This document shows positions 26,131-34,894 of a stretch of 64,000 nucleotides of DNA, piece by piece. A model generated the notes under the pieces. The model was not told the DNA's origin. It worked only from the letters and a program-made list of their open reading frames with translations, and made no database searches. Source of the DNA: Mariniblastus fucicola (GTDB lineage: Bacteria > Planctomycetota > Planctomycetia > Pirellulales > Pirellulaceae); NCBI RefSeq assembly GCF_008087665.1, contig NZ_CP042912.1:1302001-1366000 (forward strand), read 5' to 3'. A program made the translations under genes and the position numbers. How positions within the stretch are numbered: position 1 is the first letter of the stretch; each line of letters opens with the position of its first letter.

Positions 26131-28080
26131 CTACTCGCCCAGATGCCGTTTCCAGCGATCCATCAAACCGGTTTTCTTTTCCGCAGCGGTAATGCTCTTT
26201 TTGGACTGTTCCAACTTCGCCGCCAACGCCGCCTCACGACGCTCCAGATCGGCCTGCATCTGCTCAATCGAAGCCCGTTGTTGGCTGAGCTTGGCACGGT
26301 TGATCGAGAGTTCGATTTCGGCTTCGCGAAGCTTCGAAGTTAACTGCTCTTTCAGCACCTCGATCTTCTCTCCGCCGGCAGGAGCAGCCTGTTCGACAGG
26401 TCCTTGTTCCAGCTTTCCCGGATCGGAGACCTGGTCCTGGTGAGCCGCTGGATTGACGTTCGCGACTGCAGCGCCGGCTTGCGGAGACACAGCAGCGCCA
26501 CCGTGGGCGAGTTGTTCGATTTGATTGGAAAGCGACGAAAACATTCCGCCCAGTCGATTTTCCAGGTTTCTCAGCCGTTTCGCGAACGATGCCTCAAGAG
26601 CAATAAGTCGTTCGTCCGACAGCTGGCTGTCATCGAGAGTTTCCGTGTCCGAGTCTTCATACAGCAACGTCGGTTGCGTTTCAAGATTCGACTGCGGGAT
26701 GGTTTCCTGGATCGGTGCGGGATTGCGTTGTGTTTCGACCGGAGATTCGGCAGGCATCTGCAGCGCGGTCACGACACCGGAGTCTGTCTCCAGTGCTGCG
26801 TCGGTTTCTGGATTTGCGTTCGCTGGCGATTCAAGCGATGAAACTTCATTGACGTTTGACGCTAACCAGCTTTCGACGCTTATTTCCTCTGGCTCGTCAT
26901 TCTCCGGAAGACCGTCGACTCGTTCTGATACCGTCGTCTCTGATTCGGTTGATTCTGGTTCGCTTGACTTTGGCTCAGATGACTCTGGCTCGGATGATTC
27001 CGGGAGGTCGTCGTCGAACGCGCTGCGCAGTTCTTCGAGATACTTCTGAGTCAAATTCTTCTCATCGGCTTCGTCGGTCGATTCAGACACTGGATCGGCA
27101 GACGATTCGTCCGACTGAACTGCCGAACTCTCAGCGTCTAGAGCGTCTGGTTCGGACGGTTCTTCAGGACTTCCAGGCTCGAGGTCCAATCCAGTCGCGG
27201 TTTGCTCTGCTGCGATCATTTCGGTTGCGGATTCTTCGACCGAGTTCTCCTCAAAAGATTCGCTCGGCAACGCTTCGGCAGCAGGTTCTGCGATTGCAGT
27301 TTCCTCAGCAACCGTTTCCTCAGCAACCGTTGGCTCAGCAACCGTTGGTTCAGCGTCTGATGAATCTGTAATTTGATCTTCGAAAACGCTTTCTAGTGCT
27401 GCAAGATCAAAACCTGAGCCCTGTTCGCTTTCCGGCTCAGGATCGATTGATGAGTTAGCAGAATGTTCCGTCGGTTCATCGCCAATCGCCGACGTCGTAG
27501 ATACGATATCAGCCACGTTTTCGCTATCGCAGACGTCAACAGTCTCAGAGCCGACTGTGGGGTCAGCGATAGCATCGGTGTCGGATTCAACAGCAGGCTC
27601 ATCTGGAACGATACTCTCTCGCTCCGTGGCGTGCTCAAGAGCAGCCGTAATTTCGGCCGGAGCTTCGTCCTCGGTTGCGGTGGTTTGCTCAAAAACCGAG
27701 TGCAATTCGGCCTCAAGACTGCTGGTTTCCCCAGCGTCTGTGGTTTCGATTGGTTCCGCCGCGGTTGTTGAATCAGAATCGTCGGCTTTCAGATCGTTCA
27801 GGAAATTCTTCAGCGTCGCTACGGAGTCGCTCAAGTCGACTTCTTCTTCGTCGTCTTCAACCGTCAACGCCGGATCCGTTTCAGGACCGCCGCCGAGAAA
27901 CTGGTTGACTTCATCAATGAGTTGCTGCGTTCGATCGACCAGCGCGGAATCGTCAGCATCAGATTCAGACGCCAGAGCTTCCGCTGGGATGGCCGGTATC
28001 GAATGGCTTTCTGCGCTATATCGCAATTCGTCCGAGTGGGCATTCTCGGTATCGATCAATGGTGTGTGATCTTCAGGCAT
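26131..28080 (-). CDS. Highly acidic, largely disordered protein with C-terminal coiled coil
   Basis: About 649 residues from ATG 28080 (the frame extends to a GTG at 28119). No signal peptide or membrane segment. Residues 1-470 are rich in Glu, Asp, Ser, Ala and Thr, with short tandem repeats (TVAEPTVAEETVAEET and SEPESSEPKSSEPES). The C-terminal 190 residues are helical, including an EERLIALEASFAKRLRNLENRLG-like segment and a long coil of heptads (about residues 580-640) ending MDRWKRHLGE. It may be a planctomycete-specific scaffold or regulatory protein; I know no function. Synthesis in the cytoplasm and homo-oligomerisation are inferred from the coil. Confidence 0.7.
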   Translation of the reverse strand: MPEDHTPLIDTENAHSDELRYSAESHSIPAIPAEALASESDADDSALVDRTQQLIDEVNQFLGGGPETDPALTVEDDEEEVDLSDSVATLKNFLNDLKADDSDSTTAAEPIETTDAGETSSLEAELHSVFEQTTATEDEAPAEITAALEHATERESIVPDEPAVESDTDAIADPTVGSETVDVCDSENVADIVSTTSAIGDEPTEHSANSSIDPEPESEQGSGFDLAALESVFEDQITDSSDAEPTVAEPTVAEETVAEETAIAEPAAEALPSESFEENSVEESATEMIAAEQTATGLDLEPGSPEEPSEPDALDAESSAVQSDESSADPVSESTDEADEKNLTQKYLEELRSAFDDDLPESSEPESSEPKSSEPESTESETTVSERVDGLPENDEPEEISVESWLASNVNEVSSLESPANANPETDAALETDSGVVTALQMPAESPVETQRNPAPIQETIPQSNLETQPTLLYEDSDTETLDDSQLSDERLIALEASFAKRLRNLENRLGGMFSSLSNQIEQLAHGGAAVSPQAGAAVANVNPAAHQDQVSDPGKLEQGPVEQAAPAGGEKIEVLKEQLTSKLREAEIELSINRAKLSQQRASIEQMQADLERREAALAAKLEQSKKSITAAEKKTGLMDRWKRHLGE

Positions 28081-28255
28081 GGGTTTTACAGTTATTGGGG
28101 ATTCGTGAGGCAATGCCACGAATTTCGGGACGCGTAAAACCTAGGTCGTCGTTTGGAGAATGACTCCAAAATTCGAACTGTTCGCGATGAAGTCGACAGG
28201 GTTGTAGCGATTGCGCAACAACTGTGGCCTGGCGCGGGTTAGCCCCAATGCCGGT

Positions 28256-29197
28256 CTAGCCCTTCGGTTTGCTCAGTTGCCGGAGCGGTTTCGGGAGCGG
28301 GAAATGAACATTTTCCTGACGAATTACGACTGGCTCGACTTCTGCGTCGTAAGCCTCACAAATCCAGTCAACGCATTCCTCGACAACGGTTTCCGGAGCG
28401 CTTGCTCCGGCCGTGATCAGCACATTCTCCACGCCTTCGAACCATGCTTTGTCGATATCCTGTTTTCCATCGATCAAATGAGCATCGATTCCCGATTCGG
28501 CTGCAAGCTCTCGCAAGCGTTGGCTGTTGGAGCTGTTTTGGCTGCCCAGCACCAAACACAGGTCCGCACGTGAAGAGATCAATCGCACGGCTTCCTGTCG
28601 ATTTTGCGTCGCGTAGCAGATGTCTTCCTTCGGAGGATTGACAAGATTTGGAAACCGCTGGCGAAGCCTTTTGATGATCCGGTTCGCATCGTCCACCGAT
28701 AGCGTTGTCTGAGTCAGATACGCCAGTTTGGATTCCGGATCGACTTCCAGTTTGTCCACGTCCTCTTCGGATTCAACCAGGATCATGACTTCGGGTGCTT
28801 CCCCCATCGTACCGATGACTTCGTCGTGACCCTCGTGTCCAATCAGGAAAATTTTGTATCCTTCTCGGGCGTACTTGAGTGCCTCAAGATGAACTTTGGT
28901 TACCAGCGGGCATGTGGCGTCGATCGCGTTGAGGTTTCTCTCTTTCGCCACACGACGAATCTCGGGCGAGACACCGTGAGCGGAGAACAGCAACACCGAA
29001 CCGGGAGGGACTTCTTCGAGCGTCTCCACGAATACCGCGCCTTTGGCCTTAAAGGATTCGACCACGTATTTGTTGTGCACAATCTCGTGGTAGACGTAGA
29101 CCGGAGCACCGAATTCGCGCAGCGTCAGGTCAAGGCTTTCGATCGCCATGTTCACGCCAGCGCAAAATCCACGCGGGTTTGCCAACAGTATCTTCAT
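28256..29197 (-). CDS. ispH: 4-hydroxy-3-methylbut-2-enyl diphosphate reductase
   Basis: IspH makes IPP and DMAPP at the end of the non-mevalonate isoprenoid pathway, using a [4Fe-4S] cluster. The three cluster cysteines are visible at residues 12 (PRGFCAGV), 96 (DATCPLVTK) and 194 (EDICYATQ); the first two match the E. coli numbering exactly. Other conserved motifs are HEIVHN and GHEGHDEVIGT. The ATG at 29197 has a GGAG ribosome-binding site; an N-terminal extension to 29314 has no signal. The gene is transcribed divergently from a squalene/phytoene synthase homologue, so two isoprenoid genes share an intergenic region. Confidence 0.96.
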   Translation of the reverse strand: MKILLANPRGFCAGVNMAIESLDLTLREFGAPVYVYHEIVHNKYVVESFKAKGAVFVETLEEVPPGSVLLFSAHGVSPEIRRVAKERNLNAIDATCPLVTKVHLEALKYAREGYKIFLIGHEGHDEVIGTMGEAPEVMILVESEEDVDKLEVDPESKLAYLTQTTLSVDDANRIIKRLRQRFPNLVNPPKEDICYATQNRQEAVRLISSRADLCLVLGSQNSSNSQRLRELAAESGIDAHLIDGKQDIDKAWFEGVENVLITAGASAPETVVEECVDWICEAYDAEVEPVVIRQENVHFPLPKPLRQLSKPKG

Positions 29198-29391
29198 GTC
29201 TGCTCCAGTTTCGTCCGAACCATGATCCTGAAAAACAAAAAGGTCGCGTCGACAGTGCTTCGCGCCGGCGGTTCGGTTCTGCAGGCATTTTAGGTTGCTT
29301 CCGCCGTTCGCCAACCTCCGATAGCAGGGTTGTCTGCTTTATCTGAAAGAACGTTGCCCTTAAAATTGCGGCAAACCACGGAGAAGAAAAC
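29198..29391. other. Shared divergent promoter region of two isoprenoid genes
   Basis: These 194 bases separate ispH (leftward) from the squalene/phytoene synthase-like gene (rightward) and should contain both promoters. No clear -35/-10 pair or operator was assigned. Confidence 0.4.
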
Positions 29392-30309
29392 ATGGCGACT
29401 GCGATCCCAATGCCCACGTCCAACGAAACCCTGCAACGCGGCTTTAAAAGTGCTCGCTCGGCGGTTCGAAGCATGTTTCGAGACAGCATCTGGGTCTGTA
29501 ATAACTTGCCAGGCGAAAAACGCCGCGAGCTTGATGTGCTCGGAAGCCACCTCGTTCGTTGCCTGGACATGTTGGATCTTGAGAGCTCCGAAGGCTTGCC
29601 GTTGGACGTGTGGAAAGAGATTCGGGACGAGTTGAGCGACGCGTTCTGCGGAAATCCGGCGACTGCGGAACAAGCTGCACTGGCGGCGGTCGTTGAGCGG
29701 TATCAAATCCCCAAGCAATTCATTTTCGACATGGTCAATGGAGCCGACTACTGGATTCGGTTTCGCAATTTTCAAACCTGGGAGCAGCTCGATACGTTTG
29801 CATCGAACCTTGGCGGCAGCGCGATGGCCGCGTCATGCAAACTTGTTGGCGTAAGCAAACCGGGCTATGAAGTTCCAGCGCTCAAGTGTGGCAAAGCAAT
29901 TTTTTTGACGCAACGACTTGCGAAGTGCTACACCGATTTGAAGGCGAATCGAAACTTCCTGGCAGCAGAGGATCTCGACAGATTCAAGCTCGAAATCCAT
30001 CGAGTCAAAATGAAGCAGGAGTGCCCGGAACTGAAGCGATTCGTTCGCTTTACTGCTTCTCGGCTAGAGAAACTTTTTGTAGAAGCCGGAAAACTGATTC
30101 CGTATCTGAATTTTGACGGCGCGAGATCAGTCACGTCACTGCTGTGTATGCACTGGCGGATGTTGACTCGGTTGAGGCTTGAACCTGAGAGCATTTACAA
30201 CCCTCAAGGCGTTCTTACCCGCAGAGATTTGCTAGGCCTCAAATCCCGACATGTTCTTGGCGTCGAAGGCGGGATACCGATTATTCCAAATCGCAACGAC
30301 CATCATTGA
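29392..30309 (+). CDS. Squalene/phytoene synthase-like protein with degenerate motifs
   Basis: A 305-residue all-helical protein recognisable as a squalene/phytoene synthase relative. The region LVRCLDMLDLESSEG (residues 54-68) matches the first Asp-rich motif position, but only two aspartates (Asp59, Asp62) remain in place of DDxxD. The second motif, normally RDxxxD, reads AKCYTD, with only Asp182 kept; the following RNFLAAEDLDRF matches the usual 'GR-YLP-EDL' stretch. A SKACK-type loop is not evident. The enzyme family condenses two prenyl diphosphates to squalene or phytoene; with these losses ordinary catalysis looks doubtful. It is divergent from ispH. It may be a structural or regulatory homologue. 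Confidence 0.7.
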   Translation: MATAIPMPTSNETLQRGFKSARSAVRSMFRDSIWVCNNLPGEKRRELDVLGSHLVRCLDMLDLESSEGLPLDVWKEIRDELSDAFCGNPATAEQAALAAVVERYQIPKQFIFDMVNGADYWIRFRNFQTWEQLDTFASNLGGSAMAASCKLVGVSKPGYEVPALKCGKAIFLTQRLAKCYTDLKANRNFLAAEDLDRFKLEIHRVKMKQECPELKRFVRFTASRLEKLFVEAGKLIPYLNFDGARSVTSLLCMHWRMLTRLRLEPESIYNPQGVLTRRDLLGLKSRHVLGVEGGIPIIPNRNDHH

Positions 30310-30539
30310 TATGCAGAATTCGAGGTGTGCATCTGCTAATCCCTCCACTCGCCGCAAATTCGTTGCATTCGATTCGCCCTCGGTCGGAGTCGTATTGTGC
30401 GGGAAAAACCGGGGTAAATGGTGCAGCCCCATCTCTGGGAATCCCGATTCGAAAGAGGTAGTCGTTTTCTTGCACCTGGCATCAGCCGCCCATTGGAAGT
30501 GCGTTCCGGACTGGCGACCGCAAACTGTTGAGGGAACTG
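30310..30539. other. Intergenic region upstream of a repeat surface protein
   Basis: About 230 bases with no gene; it should hold the promoter of the following surface-protein gene. No riboswitch was recognised. Confidence 0.4.
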
Positions 30540-33377
30540 ATGAAGAGTAAAAAGTCGCGTCGATCGAACCGTAGAGTGGTTTCTGGAACAACCAACTATC
30601 AAAGCCTTGAGACGCGACGTCTCTTGGCAACCGCGTCGTACAATGCAGGCGCGCTGATTGTCGATTTTGGCTCTGCCAACGATTCCGCCATCGTCGACGT
30701 CAATGGAAGCGGCAACGTGACCGTCAACGGAAACGACCAGATCAGTGTCGACGACACGCCAACGACGGTCGCAGCGAGCTCCGTAGATTTCTTTGTCGCG
30801 TACGGAACCGCTGATGTCGGGCAAGACCTTAGCCTTGTCGCCACGCTGCCGGAACTGGAAAGAATCGACATTGCTGACGTTGATGTTATCTCGCTTCAAG
30901 GCGACTACGACGTTGACAGTGTTTCGCTAACGGGTGCGACGGTGATTTCGCAGAGCGCTGGATCAGCATTGATGGTTTCCGGTCTGACCACGATTGGCGC
31001 GACAGGCAACGTGTCTCTCGGGTCAGTCGCGAACGATTTTGGTGATCGGGTTTCCGTTATTGGTAACGATGTCCTGCTCCGTGAAGCCAACAGTATTCAA
31101 CTTGGGACAGTGACGACGACAGGGAATTTTCAGGTCGAGGCTTCACACATCGGCTCGCTGCTTTCACCAATTGTTGTCGCCGGCGATACGACTTTTTCAG
31201 CCGTCGATGGCGTTTCAATGTTGGAGTCTTCCATTGATACGCACAATCTGACCGTTTACTCATCCGATGACTTTAGCAATGTCGGAATGCATGAACTGAT
31301 CGTCAGCGGCGACCTCAGTCTCACCGGCGGATCCGTTTCTGGGCGGGCAACGTGGACCGTTTCCGGCAACACAACAGTCACCTCGATCGGACTGCGTGAT
31401 CTTACCGGCGACGCGATTGCCTTGGGTGGGGTCGATATCAGCACGACGGACTACACGGTTAGTGCACCTTTTGGTGACGTCGTCCTTGGAGACGCTACCG
31501 CGAGTGGGGACACCAGCGTCGAGGGGCTCCGCATCCGCATCGAGCCAACCGGCGGAAGTGGTGGAGAGTCTGACGGGCTGGCCAGTAGCAACGGAGATGG
31601 CGCAACATTCTCAGTGGATGGCGCCACGACGATCATGGCGACCGCGTTTCTGGATGCTGAAAACGCAACGATCAACTCGAACGATCTGACGATTGTTACC
31701 AGCTTTACCGATGTGATTCTGGGCACCGCGACGACCGTCACCGGCGACTTGATGATTTCTTCCGGCGGCATGGTAGAAGGCGGAACAGTATCCGTTGGCG
31801 GATCAGCAGAGATTGATTCTGTCCGGGACATCGCGCTGAACCTGATCGCCGATGGAAACTCGCGACTCGAATCTGGCGGCGACATTCTGCTCGAAGGCCT
31901 GTCCAGCGACTCAGCGACCTTAATCGCTGACGGAGCCGTGGCCAACCTTGACAACGCCGCGCTCGTTATCCAGAACAACCTTACGATCGAAGCCGACAGC
32001 GCTTCGTTGGGCGACATGTCGAACGACTCGTTTACCGCGACGCGAATCAAGGCGACCGTGGACAACGCTCTTGAAATTGAACAGGAATCGAATGTTCGAC
32101 TGCTCAATATCTCGGCCGGAAGTCTGGCAGTGAGTTCCACTGGAACGATCACCAATCGAAACGACGCCACGATTGATGTCGTCGGCGATGCCGAATTCTC
32201 TGGGACGAACATCACCATCGGCCAAACGGTCGAGGATACGTTTAACGCGGGGCGACTAAGTTTTAACGCGTCCAATACCGTCCAGATTACGGAAAACAGT
32301 GCGACCGAGATCTTCTCTGCCAACACGGCGCATATCGTCGCGATCAATACCGAAGGAGACCTGACGGACGATGACAATGCGTCAATTGACGTTGCATTTT
32401 CGACGCTGTTCGAAGGAGCCAATGTCACGATCGGCGACTCCGCGACGGACTCATTCAATACCCGGACGCTTTCATTTTCGAGTCCAGGCCATGTCGACGT
32501 TTCGCAAGACTCTCGAATCTTCCTGACCAACGCCAACGACAGCAACCAGCTCTCACTTTCGACACCAGTCTCAGTTCTTGATTCACCGACGACTCAAGTC
32601 AACGTTGCGGGTGAAGTTTCGTTCGACACGCCTTATCTGAACCTCGGGGACAGCGACTCGGATCAGTTCAACGCCGGTTCGGTCAGTTTCAATACGAGTG
32701 ATACCGTCAATCTGACTGAAGACAGCAACACTGTTTTCAGCGGCAACAGTGACGTTCGCCTCGCCATCATTCATGCGGGAGGAAGCCTGTCCACTGCAGT
32801 GAACGCTTCGGTTCAGGCAACGTCTGCTTCGCTCTATGCGACCGATGACATCCTGCTGGGAACCGAAGCCGGCGACTTTGTGGATATCGACCGACTTCAG
32901 TTCAACAGCCCGGAGGATGTGACGGTCGAGCAGGATGACTCGCTGTACTTCTTTGGAAACAACACGGCGAAGAACCTGACGCTGCTGGCTGATGGAGCCA
33001 TTGGCGACAGTGGAACAGCCTCATTTTCCATTGCGGATCACACTTGGCTTGGTGGCAACACAATCTGGATTGGCGAAAAGTCAACCGACACGTTTAACAC
33101 CGGGACACTGACTTTCGTGGCAACCGGCAACGTTGTGATCGGCGAGGACTCACTGATGATGATCCGTGGCAACAACACGGCGTACAACCTGACCCTCACG
33201 GCATCGAGCGTGATCGCAGACGACGACAATGCGGAAACCGTGGTCCAAAAGTTCGCCACCTTCACCGCTGACAGCGTCTACATCGGTGACTCGTTGACCG
33301 ACTGTTTCGAAATCGTGGACGGGCCGACCAATTTTGAAGTCAACGCAATCACGTCCAGCGTGACCGTTGGTTGCTAG
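30540..33377 (+). CDS. Large secreted surface protein with LEPR-xLL-like N-terminus and 71-residue repeats
   Basis: A 945-residue protein. A basic start (MKSKKSRRSNRRVV) leads to YQSLETRRLLATASY, close to the LEPR-xLL motif that planctomycetes place at the N-terminus of secreted proteins. The rest is Asp/Ser/Thr/Asn-rich beta-solenoid-like sequence with almost no Cys or Pro. From about residue 490, seven copies of a unit recur at 71 residues (70 once), each opening with IGDSxTDxF-like sequence; the last copy is cut short and the protein ends in Cys. ATG 30540 is preceded by TTGAGG at 9 bases. The role is likely cell surface or extracellular adhesion; that is inference. A long antisense frame here is a shadow. 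Confidence 0.8.
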   Translation: MKSKKSRRSNRRVVSGTTNYQSLETRRLLATASYNAGALIVDFGSANDSAIVDVNGSGNVTVNGNDQISVDDTPTTVAASSVDFFVAYGTADVGQDLSLVATLPELERIDIADVDVISLQGDYDVDSVSLTGATVISQSAGSALMVSGLTTIGATGNVSLGSVANDFGDRVSVIGNDVLLREANSIQLGTVTTTGNFQVEASHIGSLLSPIVVAGDTTFSAVDGVSMLESSIDTHNLTVYSSDDFSNVGMHELIVSGDLSLTGGSVSGRATWTVSGNTTVTSIGLRDLTGDAIALGGVDISTTDYTVSAPFGDVVLGDATASGDTSVEGLRIRIEPTGGSGGESDGLASSNGDGATFSVDGATTIMATAFLDAENATINSNDLTIVTSFTDVILGTATTVTGDLMISSGGMVEGGTVSVGGSAEIDSVRDIALNLIADGNSRLESGGDILLEGLSSDSATLIADGAVANLDNAALVIQNNLTIEADSASLGDMSNDSFTATRIKATVDNALEIEQESNVRLLNISAGSLAVSSTGTITNRNDATIDVVGDAEFSGTNITIGQTVEDTFNAGRLSFNASNTVQITENSATEIFSANTAHIVAINTEGDLTDDDNASIDVAFSTLFEGANVTIGDSATDSFNTRTLSFSSPGHVDVSQDSRIFLTNANDSNQLSLSTPVSVLDSPTTQVNVAGEVSFDTPYLNLGDSDSDQFNAGSVSFNTSDTVNLTEDSNTVFSGNSDVRLAIIHAGGSLSTAVNASVQATSASLYATDDILLGTEAGDFVDIDRLQFNSPEDVTVEQDDSLYFFGNNTAKNLTLLADGAIGDSGTASFSIADHTWLGGNTIWIGEKSTDTFNTGTLTFVATGNVVIGEDSLMMIRGNNTAYNLTLTASSVIADDDNAETVVQKFATFTADSVYIGDSLTDCFEIVDGPTNFEVNAITSSVTVGC
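31998..33374 (+). repeat. Tandem repeats encoding seven 71-residue units
   Basis: The glycine of each 'IGDSxTDxF' unit falls at residues 491, 561, 632, 703, 774, 845 and 916 of the encoded protein, that is 213-base steps (once 210). The DNA copies have diverged, so the repeat is clear in the protein but not as near-identical DNA. Confidence 0.88.
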
Positions 33378-33416
33378 AGCAAACGATCGCCTTTGTCTGA
33401 CGTATCATTCGGTCCG

Positions 33417-34460
33417 TTACTTCGCGTGCTCGACGGCTTCATAGTGCCGCTTGAGCCAGTCGGCTCCGAAGTCGTTGGTGAAATCTCGCCACACGACGTG
33501 CACATGGTTGGCGTTGTCCTGCGTATTATCGTATTCAAAGATGAACGTGGGTCCCTGAATTCGATAGTAGTGCCGTTCGCCCACCGCAATCTTGCCCGCC
33601 CAGGCGAAGAAGACGTTTTCGAAACCGGCGTCTTCGATTCGTTGTCGATCAACGTCCGCCAGTTCGCCACGCACTTTGCCAAGGTATACCTCGACCAGTT
33701 CTCTGAGCATTTTCTGCTGAGCGTCGCTCATGTCCGCGGCAGCGATTCCCGCTGGCTTCAAAGGAGTCGCATCGCGTCCCGGACCGAGGATCACATCGTT
33801 GGGGGCATCGGCGGAAATGATGGCCGTTTCCTTTTGTTTGACCGAAAGGTTCTTGATCAGTTTTCGACCCAGATCTTCTTCCTTGGCTAAAACACGCAAG
33901 CCCTTGAGGGCTCCTTGGGGAACGGATCCGGGGTTCGCACCAAAGAAAGCCGGGACGGCGGAGACCTGTTGGCCATCGATGATCGTAAAGCTGACTGAAA
34001 GGTGATGTCCTTCGATTCGCCATCCCCAGGTCGCGTCGTCAGCAGGAGTACCAAACAGGAACAGGTGATATTTCGTCGGGTCACGTTTGAGGCTGCCGTT
34101 TTCCATTTCATGCAGTACTTGCTCAAGGGCCATCACTTGCATCGCGGTAGAAAATCCGTCGTGGCTGAGGCCCGTTTGAACCAGCGACAACGCAAGGCCA
34201 CGCTGATGCGGTTTCATGGCTTTCATGCCCAAACCTTCGCGTTCCATCGGAATGAACTGCCAGTCTTTGCGAAGTTTGTCGTCGAACTCAAACTGAATCG
34301 CTTTCGCCTGATCCTGATCCAGCGTTTTGAGCAAAAGGTTTGCGGCAGCCGACATCTCTTTGGCGACGTCGTGAGCCTGCAACGATCCGGCACTGAAGAC
34401 CAAAATCGCTGTTGCCAGAAACGTCGCAATCGATGCCGCGCGAAAGGTAGATGAAAGCAT
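33417..34460 (-). CDS. Secreted DUF3500-family protein
   Basis: About 347 residues with a signal peptide (FLATAILVFSAGSLQA, cleavage near residue 29). The core has family hallmarks such as GWRIEGHHLSVSFTIID, AFFGANPGSVPQG, and RIQGPTFIFEYDN. The biochemical role of DUF3500 is not known to me; it is found in many bacteria and often near transport or catabolic genes. The frame can begin at TTG 34469, but ATG 34460 gives a normal signal peptide. It converges with the repeat surface protein gene 39 bases away. Confidence 0.78.
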   Translation of the reverse strand: MLSSTFRAASIATFLATAILVFSAGSLQAHDVAKEMSAAANLLLKTLDQDQAKAIQFEFDDKLRKDWQFIPMEREGLGMKAMKPHQRGLALSLVQTGLSHDGFSTAMQVMALEQVLHEMENGSLKRDPTKYHLFLFGTPADDATWGWRIEGHHLSVSFTIIDGQQVSAVPAFFGANPGSVPQGALKGLRVLAKEEDLGRKLIKNLSVKQKETAIISADAPNDVILGPGRDATPLKPAGIAAADMSDAQQKMLRELVEVYLGKVRGELADVDRQRIEDAGFENVFFAWAGKIAVGERHYYRIQGPTFIFEYDNTQDNANHVHVVWRDFTNDFGADWLKRHYEAVEHAK

Positions 34461-34518
34461 GTTCAACAATCGTTAAGTCAGTTCAATGGAAACGACCAGT
34501 TTAACAGCCCTGTCACAT

Positions 34519-34893
34519 TTATGGTTGTTCAGCAGGAGGCATTTTTCGATCCAGCCGTTGCATCAGTTTGCTCAGCGAGATTGCGATTGCATGATAGTCG
34601 CAAACGGCTCCTTTCCGTGGCCGCACGACGATATCCATGCCAGCCGGCAGTTCGTGTTGTTGGCCGCGGAACGCTTCCCGGATCCTTCTTTTCCAACGAT
34701 TTCGCACCACAGCGTTGCCAACTTTCTTGCTCACCGCCAAACCAAGCCTCGATTGATCCGCAGGTGAATGCCGGCGGGTCGCGCGGATCACCAGAACGTC
34801 ATCCGCCGCGAAATGATCGCGCTGGTAAACTCGATCAAAATCCTGACGGGAAAGCAGGCGTTGTGCTTTGGTGTAGGAAAGCCTGGAAGCCAC
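34519..34893 (-). CDS. rnpA: Ribonuclease P protein component
   Basis: A basic protein of about 124 residues. The RNase P signature LGLAVSKKVGNAVVRNRWKR is intact (near residue 60 of this start), and RLSYTKAQRLLSRQDFDRVY matches the usual N-terminus. With the M1-type RNA it removes 5' leaders from precursor tRNA. No ATG is available; a GTG at 34893 lies two bases after the stop of the upstream kinase gene, and a TTG at 34911 is the alternative. The usual upstream neighbour rpmH (ribosomal protein L34) is absent; a Ser/Thr kinase takes that place. Confidence 0.9.
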   Translation of the reverse strand: MASRLSYTKAQRLLSRQDFDRVYQRDHFAADDVLVIRATRRHSPADQSRLGLAVSKKVGNAVVRNRWKRRIREAFRGQQHELPAGMDIVVRPRKGAVCDYHAIAISLSKLMQRLDRKMPPAEQP

Positions 34894-34894
34894 G

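Noticed and set aside
31451-32545. Leftward open frame (364 codons) inside the repeat surface protein
   Set aside because: The reverse of a Ser/Thr/Asp-rich repeat sequence often stays open; the forward frame has a start signal and the repeat pattern.
30540-33377. A CRISPR array or recent DNA duplication
   Set aside because: The 213-base periodicity is visible at protein level only; the DNA copies have diverged too far, and no short identical repeats with unique spacers occur.
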